From NCBI RefSeq assembly GCF_000170915.1, contig NZ_ABCT01000003.1, forward strand, positions 62,001 through 126,000: DNA of 64,000 nucleotides. Direction: 5' to 3'. This DNA comes from Limnobacter sp. MED105. Its GTDB lineage: Bacteria; Pseudomonadota; Gammaproteobacteria; Burkholderiales; Burkholderiaceae_B. The notes beneath the pieces are model-generated. The model saw only the letters and a list, made by a program, of their open reading frames with translations, did no database searches and had not been told where the DNA came from. The translations under genes were made by a program, and so were the position numbers. Shown piece by piece: positions 18,095-26,136 of this stretch (positions are counted from its first letter, which is position 1; each line of letters starts with the position of its first letter).

Positions 18095-20824
18095 ATGTCA
18101 ACCCTGAAGCATTCAACACTCAGCACCTTCACCTCCAAAACAGGCCAGAAAGGCCAGTTTTATAGCCTTCCCAAACTGGCTGAATCGGGTTATCCCAACC
18201 TGCACCGCTTACCGGTATCGATTCGCATTGTGCTTGAATCGGTGCTGCGAAATTGCGATGGCAAAAAGGTGGCTGAAGAACATATTCAGCAACTCGCCAA
18301 CTGGCAACCACAAGCCAAGCGCACCGATGAAATTCCCTTCATCGTGGCGCGCGTAGTACTTCAAGACTTCACCGGCGTTCCGTTGTTGGCCGACCTCGCA
18401 GCCATGCGCAATGTGGCACAAGCCATGGGCCAGAACCCAAAGAAGATCGAACCGCTTGTCCCGGTGGATTTGGTCGTTGACCATTCTGTGATGATTGACC
18501 ATTTTGGCACTGCTGACTCGCTGCGTAAAAACATGGAAATTGAGTTTGAACGCAATGGCGAACGCTACCAGTTCATGAAATGGGGCATGCAGGCTTTTGA
18601 CACTTTCAAGGTGGTGCCACCGGGCATTGGCATTGTTCACCAGGTGAACCTGGAATACCTGTTCCGTGGCATTCGCAGTGCAACAAAAGCAGGTGAAGAA
18701 AACGACAACACGGTGTACTACCCTGACACCCTGGTAGGTACCGACAGCCACACTACCATGATCAACGGTGTGGGCGTTGTAGGTTGGGGCGTGGGCGGCA
18801 TTGAAGCTGAAGCTGGCATGCTGGGCCAACCCGTTTACTTTTTAACACCCGACGTGGTGGGCGTGGAACTGACCAACGCGCTGCGGGAAGGCATTACCGC
18901 CACAGACCTGGTATTGGCCATTACAGAGCTGCTGCGCAAGAAAAAAGTGGTGGGCAAATTTGTTGAATTTTATGGCCCGGGTGCCGCCAGTTTGTCAGTA
19001 ACCGACCGCGCGACACTGGCCAATATGGCACCAGAGTACGGCGCCACCATGGGCTTCTTTCCGCCGGATTCAAAAACAGTTGAATTCATGCGAAAGACCG
19101 GCCGAACAACAGCTGAAGCAGATCGGTTCGAGGCGTACTTTGAAGCCCAAGGCTTGCTTGGAATGCCTGCACCCGGCGCAATCGATTATTCGGAAGTGGT
19201 CACCCTCGACCTCGACACGGTTGAACCATCATTGGCTGGGCCAAAACGTCCACAAGACCGCGTGTTGCTGAAAAACATGAAGCAGCAATTCAACGCACTT
19301 TTTTCTGAACCCATGGCTGCGAACGGTTTCGGAAAAGACGCCGCCACATTGAACACACGTTACCCCACCGGGCTGGACAAACTCAGCATTGGGCATGGCG
19401 ATGTGTTGCTGGCAGCCATCACAAGCTGCACCAATACATCCAACCCCGGCGTAATGCTAGCCGCAGGCTTGTTGGCCAAGAAGGCAGTTGAAAAAGGGTT
19501 GAAAGTACAGCCGCACATTAAAACCTCGCTGGGCCCGGGTTCTCGCGTGGTGAGCGATTACCTGGAAAAAACAGGCCTGCAACCTTACCTCGACCAACTT
19601 GGATTTAACGTGGCCGCTTATGGCTGCACAACCTGTATTGGCAATGCAGGCGACTTGTTGCCTGAAATCAATGACACCATTTTGAAAAATGATGTCATCG
19701 GATGTGCAGTGTTGTCGGGCAACCGCAACTTTGAAGCACGCATTCACCCCAATTTAAAAGCCAACTTTTTGGCTTCACCACCGCTGGTCGTCGCTTACGC
19801 ATTGAGTGGTAAAGCCAATATGGACATGACAACTGAACCCCTGGGTACAGGTAGCGATGGCCAACCGGTTTACCTGCGCGACATTTGGCCCAGCAATGCC
19901 GAAGTGGATGAATTGCTGCCCACTGCGCTGGACGCACCCACATTTGTACGCCTGTACAGCAACTTCACCGAGGGCCACGACCTTTGGAACAACGTACCCG
20001 CTCCAGAAGGCCAGGTTTACCCATGGCCACAGTCCACCTACATTGCCAAGCCACCCTTCTTTGATGACTTTTCAATGCAGCCTTCCAAGGTGGAAATCAT
20101 TTGCGGTGCAAAACCCTTGCTGATTCTTGGCGATTCGGTCACCACAGACCACATTTCACCGGCAGGCTCATTCAAACCCACAACACCCGCTGGAAAATAT
20201 CTACAGCAGCATGGTGTAGAACAAGCAGATTTCAACAGCTACGGCTCACGGCGTGGCAATCACGATGTGATGATTCGCGGCACCTTTGCGAATGTTCGCG
20301 TGAAAAACCTGATGATTCCTCCCGATGCAAATGGCAATCGCATTGAAGGCGGCTTCACCATCAAAGACGGAAAACAGACCACTGTGTACGACGCGGCCAT
20401 GGAATACATGGCACAAGGCACACCCACCATTGTGCTGGCGGGTGAAGAATACGGCACAGGATCATCCCGTGACTGGGCAGCCAAGGGCACGCAGCTACTG
20501 GGTGTAAAAGTGGTTGTGGCCCGTAGCTACGAGCGAATTCACCGCAGTAACCTGGTGGGCATGGGTGTGCTGCCGCTTCAGTTTTTGGGCGGTGATTCCA
20601 TACAAAGCCTGAAGCTGGACGGCAGTGAAACCTTCGACGTCATTGGTTTGACGGAGGACACTGCTCCGCAAGCCGAACTGGTGTTGAGAATTACACGCGC
20701 CAACAGCGAAGTTCAGGATGTGAAAGTGCTCAGCCGCATCGATACACCGATTGAGGTGGAGTATTACAAGCACCAGGGAATTCTGCCGTTTGTGCTGCGG
20801 GAGTTGCTGGGGGCAAGTCAGTGA
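18095..20824 (+). CDS. acnA: Aconitate hydratase A
   Basis: AcnA is the monomeric 4Fe-4S aconitase of the IRP1-like branch. It interconverts citrate and isocitrate and is usually the more oxidant-stable enzyme of the two bacterial aconitases. The protein is 909 residues, the typical length. Landmarks in order are [31 protein letters not shown] with one cluster Cys, [10 protein letters not shown] with the other two, and the swivel-domain [16 protein letters not shown] clear AAGGGAG ribosome site precedes the ATG, with a 9-bp hairpin just upstream. AcnD at 1865 is a close relative but has the methylcitrate context; this copy stands alone next to a DUF2863-like gene. Confidence 0.97.
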   Translation: MSTLKHSTLSTFTSKTGQKGQFYSLPKLAESGYPNLHRLPVSIRIVLESVLRNCDGKKVAEEHIQQLANWQPQAKRTDEIPFIVARVVLQDFTGVPLLADLAAMRNVAQAMGQNPKKIEPLVPVDLVVDHSVMIDHFGTADSLRKNMEIEFERNGERYQFMKWGMQAFDTFKVVPPGIGIVHQVNLEYLFRGIRSATKAGEENDNTVYYPDTLVGTDSHTTMINGVGVVGWGVGGIEAEAGMLGQPVYFLTPDVVGVELTNALREGITATDLVLAITELLRKKKVVGKFVEFYGPGAASLSVTDRATLANMAPEYGATMGFFPPDSKTVEFMRKTGRTTAEADRFEAYFEAQGLLGMPAPGAIDYSEVVTLDLDTVEPSLAGPKRPQDRVLLKNMKQQFNALFSEPMAANGFGKDAATLNTRYPTGLDKLSIGHGDVLLAAITSCTNTSNPGVMLAAGLLAKKAVEKGLKVQPHIKTSLGPGSRVVSDYLEKTGLQPYLDQLGFNVAAYGCTTCIGNAGDLLPEINDTILKNDVIGCAVLSGNRNFEARIHPNLKANFLASPPLVVAYALSGKANMDMTTEPLGTGSDGQPVYLRDIWPSNAEVDELLPTALDAPTFVRLYSNFTEGHDLWNNVPAPEGQVYPWPQSTYIAKPPFFDDFSMQPSKVEIICGAKPLLILGDSVTTDHISPAGSFKPTTPAGKYLQQHGVEQADFNSYGSRRGNHDVMIRGTFANVRVKNLMIPPDANGNRIEGGFTIKDGKQTTVYDAAMEYMAQGTPTIVLAGEEYGTGSSRDWAAKGTQLLGVKVVVARSYERIHRSNLVGMGVLPLQFLGGDSIQSLKLDGSETFDVIGLTEDTAPQAELVLRITRANSEVQDVKVLSRIDTPIEVEYYKHQGILPFVLRELLGASQ

Positions 20825-20869
20825 AGTTGAGCGGGTCTCTCGAACTGGCACGGCCCGAAGCAGTTGGCC

Positions 20870-22492
20870 TTACCCCTTGCTGCTTCTCGCCTGCTTCGCC
20901 CCTTGCCTGATCAACAACAAAATCGGCACCAGAGCAATCATCACGATCATGAGCGCAGGCACTGCTGCTTCGGTCAATCGCTCATCCGAGGCAAACTGAT
21001 AAGAAACAACAGCCAAGGTATCGAAATCAAAAGGCCGCAACACCAAGGTGGCGGGTAACTCCTTGATCACATCCACGATCACCAACAACATGCCGGTGGC
21101 CACAGATCCTCTTAACACCGGCAAATGCACATGCCACAACACTTGTCGTGGTGTACGGCCTAGAATTCTGGCCGACTCGTCAATATGCCGTGTAATTTGC
21201 TGCAGACCCGAGTCCACGGATTGCAAGGCCGCCGATGTAAAGCGAACGTTGTAGGCATACACCAGGGCCAACACACTGCCTGTCAGGGCGGGCACTTGCC
21301 AGCCCATGTCATAAGTGAAGCGATCAACTGTAGCCAGTGGCAACAAAATGGCAATTGCCAAAATTGCGCCAGGCACACCGTAGCCCAGCGAAATCAAACG
21401 ATAAATTGCGGTAACCCACCACACATGCGTCTGTCGTTTTACGTACGCCAGGAACACTGCCAGAACAACCGCAACAAGAGCCGCCATGCCACCCAGCAGG
21501 GCCGAGTGGTAAGCCCACTGAAAACTGCGCGCCCAATTGATCGAGGTGTCTACGTCTACCACCAAAGCCAACAAAATAAACACCGGCAGCACGAATCCCA
21601 ATACAAAAGGCATGGCCGACAAAAACACCACCCATGCGGCCTGAAAACCTTTCAAGCGTTTTCTTTCAATGGTGCTGCCTTTACCCGATTGCGTGTAAAA
21701 CTGGGCACGCCCTCGCGCCTTGGATTCAAAAACAATCAAGGCCAGCATGACAACCAGCAACATCACTGCGAGCAAGGCTGCACTTTCCCTGTCACCCAAA
21801 TTCAGCCAGGTGTTGAATATTGCGGTGGTGAAGGTGCGCACCCCAAAATAAGACAAAGCACCGTACTCCGCCAGGGTCTCCATGAGCACCAACGTAAGCC
21901 CCACAACCCATGCAGGGCGAGCCACGGGCAAACCCACCTTGAGGAAAGCACTGGTCGCGCTGTGCCCCAAAGAACGTGCGGCATCCAGCATGGAAGGGCT
22001 ACGCCCTAAAAATGCGGTTCTCGCCATAATGTAAACATAGGGATACAACACAAAGCTGAGTACAAGAATGGCGCCCGAGGTAGAACGAATTTCTGGAATG
22101 CGGAAATCATTGCCCAGAATTTCCCGCAAGCTGCTGGCCAACCAACCAGAATACTGAAGTGCATCGGTGTAAGCGTAGGCAATGACATACGACGGCATGG
22201 CCATGGGCAGCAACAACAGCCATTCAAGCCATTTCCGCCCGGGAAATTCGTGTGCTGAAACCCACCAGGCAGGCAACACACCCATGGTACTGGTCAGCAC
22301 CACCACACCAATACACAGATAAACCGTTTGCCAAACCAGATCGGGAAGAATGGTGCTAGCCAAATGGATTAGAACCTGGGGAGCCTGTACCAAGCTAAAG
22401 CCAGCAAGGCCGAACAAATAGACGAACGGCAGCAACAGCAGCAACGCCAGCAGTGCAACAGAAATGCGACTTCTTAACCCCAAAGTAAACAA
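20870..22492 (-). CDS. Iron(III)-type ABC transporter permease
   Basis: It resembles FbpB/SfuB-type permeases, which carry two fused permease domains. The protein is 540 residues with about a dozen hydrophobic segments. The two halves each have a binding-protein-dependent transport signature: EYGALSYFGVRT is in the first half and the region around the Arg-rich RHIDESARILGRTPRQV precedes the second EAA-type loop. The start is TTG at 22492 or TTG 22483; no ATG lies in frame near the N-terminus. It is divergent from an ATPase gene of the same system (22609). No periplasmic binding protein gene is adjacent, so the system depends on a component elsewhere. Thiamine permeases (ThiP) are an alternative relative. 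Confidence 0.85.
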   Translation of the reverse strand: MFTLGLRSRISVALLALLLLLPFVYLFGLAGFSLVQAPQVLIHLASTILPDLVWQTVYLCIGVVVLTSTMGVLPAWWVSAHEFPGRKWLEWLLLLPMAMPSYVIAYAYTDALQYSGWLASSLREILGNDFRIPEIRSTSGAILVLSFVLYPYVYIMARTAFLGRSPSMLDAARSLGHSATSAFLKVGLPVARPAWVVGLTLVLMETLAEYGALSYFGVRTFTTAIFNTWLNLGDRESAALLAVMLLVVMLALIVFESKARGRAQFYTQSGKGSTIERKRLKGFQAAWVVFLSAMPFVLGFVLPVFILLALVVDVDTSINWARSFQWAYHSALLGGMAALVAVVLAVFLAYVKRQTHVWWVTAIYRLISLGYGVPGAILAIAILLPLATVDRFTYDMGWQVPALTGSVLALVYAYNVRFTSAALQSVDSGLQQITRHIDESARILGRTPRQVLWHVHLPVLRGSVATGMLLVIVDVIKELPATLVLRPFDFDTLAVVSYQFASDERLTEAAVPALMIVMIALVPILLLIRQGAKQARSSKG

Positions 22493-22524
22493 ACAAACCG
22501 CCCAGACATGGCAAAATAGAAGTG

Positions 22525-22539
22525 AGAACGATTTTACTT
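22525..22539. promoter_or_regulatory. Candidate Fur-like site between the iron ABC genes
   Basis: TGAGAACGATTTTAC matches the 7-1-7 Fur consensus at most positions of the left half and fewer of the right. It lies between the divergent permease and ATPase genes, where an iron-responsive site would be expected. The match is imperfect and the call is tentative. Confidence 0.25.
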
Positions 22540-22608
22540 TAAGTTCATGAGACTCACCTGACCCAAAGGTGAACTGAGTAGCAAACAGACCACGGTACCA
22601 CCGAAAAA

Positions 22609-23661
22609 ATGAAACAAGCCCCTGCCCTGAGCATCAATGAACTGAGCATTCTGTACCCAGGTAGCAGCACACCTGCTGTTCGCAATGTCAGTTTTGAACT
22701 TGCGCAGGGTGAAATTGCCTGTTTGCTAGGTCCATCTGGCTGCGGCAAAACAACCTTGTTGCGCGCAATTGCCGGCTTTCTCATGCCTACACAGGGCAAT
22801 ATTATGCTGAAGGGTGAAAAAGCAAGTGAACCTGGCAAGGTACGCAGTCCGGAGAAGCGGAATGTGGGCGTCGTTTTTCAAGACTATGCCCTGTTCCCCC
22901 ACCTCACTGTTCGCAAAAACATTGAGTTTGGTTTACACAAACGCAGTGAACATGAAAAGCGCAACCGCAGTGGTGAATTGCTGGCCTTGATTGGGCTTGA
23001 AGCGCTGGCGGACCGTTATCCCCATGAATTGTCGGGTGGCCAGCAGCAACGCGTCGCGCTTGCGCGCGCACTGGCTCCCAAACCCACGCTGATTTTGCTC
23101 GACGAGCCGTTTTCAAATCTGGATGTTGAACTCAAAGAGAGACTTACTTTTGAAGTTCGGGAAATTTTAAAGGCAGAGAACATGAGTGCCATTTTGGTCA
23201 CCCATGATCAGCATGAGGCATTCAGTATGGCCGACCGAATCGGGGTAATGCACGCTGGGGAGCTGCAACAATGGGGATCCTCCTACAGCCTTTACCACCA
23301 ACCAAATTCACGCATGGTGGCCGACTTCATAGGGCAAGGTGTGTTCCTCCCGGGTAAAAAAACCGAGCAAGGCTTGCAAATTGAGTTGGCTCACCTGCGG
23401 CTAACTGAAGACCAATTGCCTAAAAGCAATGAATTTGATGTTCTGATTCGCCCTGACGACATTATTCACGACGACGCCAGCCCCATGCAGGCCAAGGTGG
23501 TGCGAAAGTCTTTTCGTGGTGCTGATTTCTTGTACACACTTGAACTTGAAAGCGGCGTTCATGTGCTGGCATTGGTGCCAAGCCACCACAATCACGCGAT
23601 AGGTGAACCAATCGGGATCAAACTGGAACTTGACCACGTCATCACATTCGATCGGGTTTAA
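22609..23661 (+). CDS. Iron(III)-type ABC transporter ATP-binding protein
   Basis: This is the FbpC-like ATPase that would pair with the divergent permease. It is 350 residues. Walker A is GPSGCGKTT at residues 41-49, the Q-loop region is VVFQDYALFPHLT, the signature is LSGGQQQR, Walker B is LILLDEP, and the switch His is in VTHDQHEA. The last hundred residues form a TOBE-like domain with VLIRPDDI, usual for the FbpC/PotA/MalK class. The ATG at 22609 lacks a good ribosome site. Iron is the likely substrate because of the fused two-domain permease. Spermidine/putrescine and sulfate ATPases have the same layout and cannot be fully excluded. Confidence 0.87.
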   Translation: MKQAPALSINELSILYPGSSTPAVRNVSFELAQGEIACLLGPSGCGKTTLLRAIAGFLMPTQGNIMLKGEKASEPGKVRSPEKRNVGVVFQDYALFPHLTVRKNIEFGLHKRSEHEKRNRSGELLALIGLEALADRYPHELSGGQQQRVALARALAPKPTLILLDEPFSNLDVELKERLTFEVREILKAENMSAILVTHDQHEAFSMADRIGVMHAGELQQWGSSYSLYHQPNSRMVADFIGQGVFLPGKKTEQGLQIELAHLRLTEDQLPKSNEFDVLIRPDDIIHDDASPMQAKVVRKSFRGADFLYTLELESGVHVLALVPSHHNHAIGEPIGIKLELDHVITFDRV

Positions 23662-23686
23662 TTAGAGCCCCACTCTTCAGCGAAAA

Positions 23687-24520
23687 TCAGCCCAGTTCGT
23701 TTGAACCAGTTGCACCAGAAGGCAAGCCGCTGTCTGAATCAGGGTTGGAAGCTGTAGAACTGATGGATGAAGTACCGCCAGCAGAGGCAAAAAGCTCGGA
23801 AGCTTCCTGAATACTGTTAGGGTTGGAGAAATCCAGCGTTAGCGGGAAGGCCTCAGGAGAGGTAAACAAACCATCCAGTGTTGCCTCGTATGCCAAAGAG
23901 TGAAGGTTGCCAGCCAATTCTGGTTGTGCGAACAAACCTGAATCAATTTGCATCGAAGCCAACAATGAATCGGTGTCAAACTCAGCCACCTCATGAACAG
24001 CGTTGTTGACTTCACCGGAAAGTTCGCCAAACATATCTTGGCTTAATGCGTTCAAGTCGAGCACTTGGGCCTGGATGTCTGCAATCAGTTGGGTCAACTC
24101 AGAGTAGCTGAGCTCACCACCCAAAGCATGCTTCACGCGGGGCATGGCACTCAAAAGCTCTGAGTTCAACGCTTCAAACGAGGCTTGTTCGTTCATGATG
24201 TTCAGCATTCCTGCAGTGTCTGCATTGGCAAGCAATGCCGGATCAATGCTGGCAAGGCTTGAAGAACTCTCGAAAACGCTGACGTCACTGACGCAGGCCT
24301 GAGAAATGCATCGCAATTCACCAAACCCAAGGGACGGTGCACTCGAAAATTCTTTGGGATCAAGACCGTCGGATGACGAAAAAGCAATTTTTGTTGAACC
24401 GGGCGATGGCTCAAAACTGTCAAAAAACTCAATCGTTGCCTTGCTAACAGGATCGCGCAACTCTCCAGCGGAGTAGCTGTGATCGGTCTGCACTGACAAC
24501 TGAATGACGGAATTTGACAT
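23687..24520 (-). CDS. Acidic Ser-rich protein, candidate type I secretion cargo
   Basis: I do not recognise a named family. The protein is 277 residues, acidic, Ser- and Ala-rich and very poor in Lys and Arg. It has no N-terminal signal peptide, which suits a type I substrate, whose signal is C-terminal. Its middle part contains LNALSQDMFGELSGEVNN, which aligns with LLNTTFEPVFDNLSGDVQN of the repeat protein encoded just upstream. Both C-terminal regions also hold an SISSTAS/GISSTAGS-like stretch and DSDSGL. It is the last gene of the minus-strand secretion locus. A terminator-like hairpin separates it from the repeat gene, so it may be expressed at a lower level or from its own promoter. Function unknown; export is inferred. 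Confidence 0.7.
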   Translation of the reverse strand: MSNSVIQLSVQTDHSYSAGELRDPVSKATIEFFDSFEPSPGSTKIAFSSSDGLDPKEFSSAPSLGFGELRCISQACVSDVSVFESSSSLASIDPALLANADTAGMLNIMNEQASFEALNSELLSAMPRVKHALGGELSYSELTQLIADIQAQVLDLNALSQDMFGELSGEVNNAVHEVAEFDTDSLLASMQIDSGLFAQPELAGNLHSLAYEATLDGLFTSPEAFPLTLDFSNPNSIQEASELFASAGGTSSISSTASNPDSDSGLPSGATGSNELG

Positions 24521-24580
24521 AAACCCAATTTTTTTCGTGACGTACTACCATTTTATACGATAGGCCACTCAAATTGGATT

Positions 24581-24610
24581 CAAAACACCCCCCTATCAAA
24601 AAAGGGGGTG
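24581..24610 (-). terminator. Terminator-like hairpin after the repeat-protein gene
   Basis: On the - strand a stem of CACCCCC (24604-24610) and GGGGGTG (24586-24592) closes a T-rich loop and is followed by TTTTG. It lies 5 bp past the stop codon of the repeat protein. The T run is short, so readthrough into the next gene is likely. Confidence 0.6.
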
Positions 24611-24614
24611 AGTT

Positions 24615-26003
24615 TTATTTATTTTGGTCCAAAGAACCCAACAAGCCATCCAACGCGCCACCCTCAGAGCCAGCAGTGGAAGAAATCCCGCTGCTAAGTG
24701 AATCCAGCAAACCAGAATCGGAGTCGCTTGAGGAGGTACTCAAACCCGACAACAAACCTCCACCTCCAGTAATGGGATCAAGAATTGGGTCCAGCAGCGG
24801 ATCGGTGATGTCCGTCACAGGATCAAGAATCGGATCCACAATCGGATCCACTACCGGGTCGGTGATGTCGGTAATCACATCTACTATTGGATCTACAATC
24901 GGATCGGTGATGTCTGTAATCACATCTACTATTGGATCCACCACCGGATCGGTGATGTCGGTGATCACATCCACGATTGGATCTACGATCGGATCCACTA
25001 TCGGGTCAGTGATGTCGGTGATCGTGTCGATAATCGGATCCACCACTGGTGCGGTGATATCGGTAATCGTGTCGATCACCCCACTTACCGGGTCGGTTAC
25101 AGGAGTCAAATCCAGATCGGGCAAGGAGCCCACCAAAGACGCGATGTCATCAAATGTTGAATCCAGATTCAGCAAGCTGTCCAATTGTGGATTGGCACCC
25201 ACATCAATGGTGCCCAAAAGGTCAGTCAATACCGAAGACACCTCGCCAGCATCTTCAAAAATACTCAAACCCAAATCGCCTGAGGGCAAGCCGGTTTGCG
25301 CTGCAAACTGGTTCTGGACATCGCCACTCAAATTGTCAAACACAGGTTCAAAAGTAGTGTTCAACAAATTGATCTGACCCAGCACTGCATCAATGGCAGT
25401 TTGCAGACTCTCGGGGCTTGGGTTCTGGCCCAAACCGCCGATCAAGTTGCTCAACGCATCATCCGGGTTAATTCCTCCACCGCCTTCCAGCATTGCCATC
25501 AACTGTGCGAATTCAGCAGACACTGGCACCATGGAACCATCGGGATTTGCCACGGGCTTTAACAAGGGTAAATCCGAAATTTTAGATAGATCGGCAGGCT
25601 GTACCAAAGCCTTGTTGCCCAAACCCGCCAAAGTTGCAGACTCGCCCACTGCTGTTTTACCAAAAGTGACGGGCGCTGCGCTGGCCACCTGGGCTGCCAT
25701 GCCCATGGCACTGGATGCACCACTTAAATCGGCTGCCGCCACCGCACCCAAAAGGCCTGCGCCTGAATACGCTGGAGACAATCCTGAGAAACCGCCACCT
25801 GACTGGTTGGATGGATGCAACTGGCTTTTTACCGCGCTGCCTGGGAAACCGGAGTTAGCGCTCAAACCTTCAAATTCGGATGTATTCAGGGTTGATTGCA
25901 GAAACTGCATATTCAAGGCTGAAGGATCGGCGAGTTGCTGCTCCGCACGCTCCACAGCCAAATCTTCAGCCGTGCTCTTGATGTTTTGAATATCGTCACC
26001 CAT
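24615..26003 (-). CDS. Asp/Pro/Ile/Val repeat protein, candidate type I secretion cargo
   Basis: The protein has 462 residues from ATG 26003, chosen because AGAGG lies 10 bases upstream; ATG 26036 would add 11 residues. There is no signal peptide and no RTX nonapeptide. The first 200 residues are rich in Gly, Ala, Ser and Leu. A middle module follows with LLNTTFEPVFDNLSGDVQN, shared with the neighbouring cargo candidate. About 110 residues near the C-terminus are built from tetrapeptides DPIV (or DPVV, DPIL) and heptapeptides DVITDIT, placing Asp at nearly every fourth position. The tail is Gly/Ser-rich (SSSDSDSGLLDSL, ending GLLGSLDQNK). It follows directly after the three type I secretion genes, so it is probably the main substrate. 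A surface or matrix role, perhaps with Ca2+ bound to Asp, is conjecture. Confidence 0.8.
   Translation of the reverse strand: MGDDIQNIKSTAEDLAVERAEQQLADPSALNMQFLQSTLNTSEFEGLSANSGFPGSAVKSQLHPSNQSGGGFSGLSPAYSGAGLLGAVAAADLSGASSAMGMAAQVASAAPVTFGKTAVGESATLAGLGNKALVQPADLSKISDLPLLKPVANPDGSMVPVSAEFAQLMAMLEGGGGINPDDALSNLIGGLGQNPSPESLQTAIDAVLGQINLLNTTFEPVFDNLSGDVQNQFAAQTGLPSGDLGLSIFEDAGEVSSVLTDLLGTIDVGANPQLDSLLNLDSTFDDIASLVGSLPDLDLTPVTDPVSGVIDTITDITAPVVDPIIDTITDITDPIVDPIVDPIVDVITDITDPVVDPIVDVITDITDPIVDPIVDVITDITDPVVDPIVDPILDPVTDITDPLLDPILDPITGGGGLLSGLSTSSSDSDSGLLDSLSSGISSTAGSEGGALDGLLGSLDQNK
24768..25105. repeat. In-frame 45/57-bp tandem repeats
   Basis: This stretch inside the repeat-protein gene is built of near-identical units with a GG(A/G)TCGGTGATGTC core. 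Cores at about 24856, 24901 and 24946 are 45 bp apart and the next at 25003 is 57 bp on; another sits at 24799. The spacings are multiples of three and reflect two or three DPIV tetrapeptides between DVITDIT heptapeptides. Unit sequence identity is high enough to permit slippage or recombination. Confidence 0.85.
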
Positions 26004-26080
26004 TTTTGTCATTCCTCTGGGAATCGCCCCGTTCATGCCAGTTTCTCAGGGTTCCTGCCCAGCGAATGGATGAAATAAGG

Positions 26081-26121
26081 CAGTAAAGTACCCCTGTTTG
26101 AACAGTGTGAGCACTTTACTG
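26081..26121. other. Stem-loop between the outer-membrane gene and the cargo gene
   Basis: CAGTAAAGT (26081-26089) and ACTTTACTG (26113-26121) form a perfect 9-bp inverted repeat with a 23-base loop that has its own CTGTT/AACAG pair. A further ACTTTAC copy lies at 26134-26140. The element sits in the only sizeable gap of the secretion operon. It could be an operator, an mRNA processing site or a partial terminator. Confidence 0.5.
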
Positions 26122-26136
26122 ACAAAAATCAAGACT

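Noticed and set aside
21185-22009. 274-residue + strand frame antisense to the ABC permease
   Set aside because: Its composition (Gln, His, Arg rich) is the reverse complement of membrane codons; no similarity to any family I know.
24768-25105. CRISPR array
   Set aside because: Regular spacing was considered, but units are in-frame coding repeats without unique spacers.
24574-25377. Long Ser/Thr/Ile-rich + strand frame antisense to the repeat protein
   Set aside because: It is the shadow of the DPIV repeat region; the GSxxGS pattern is produced by the complementary repeat and the minus-strand gene has operon context and a ribosome site.
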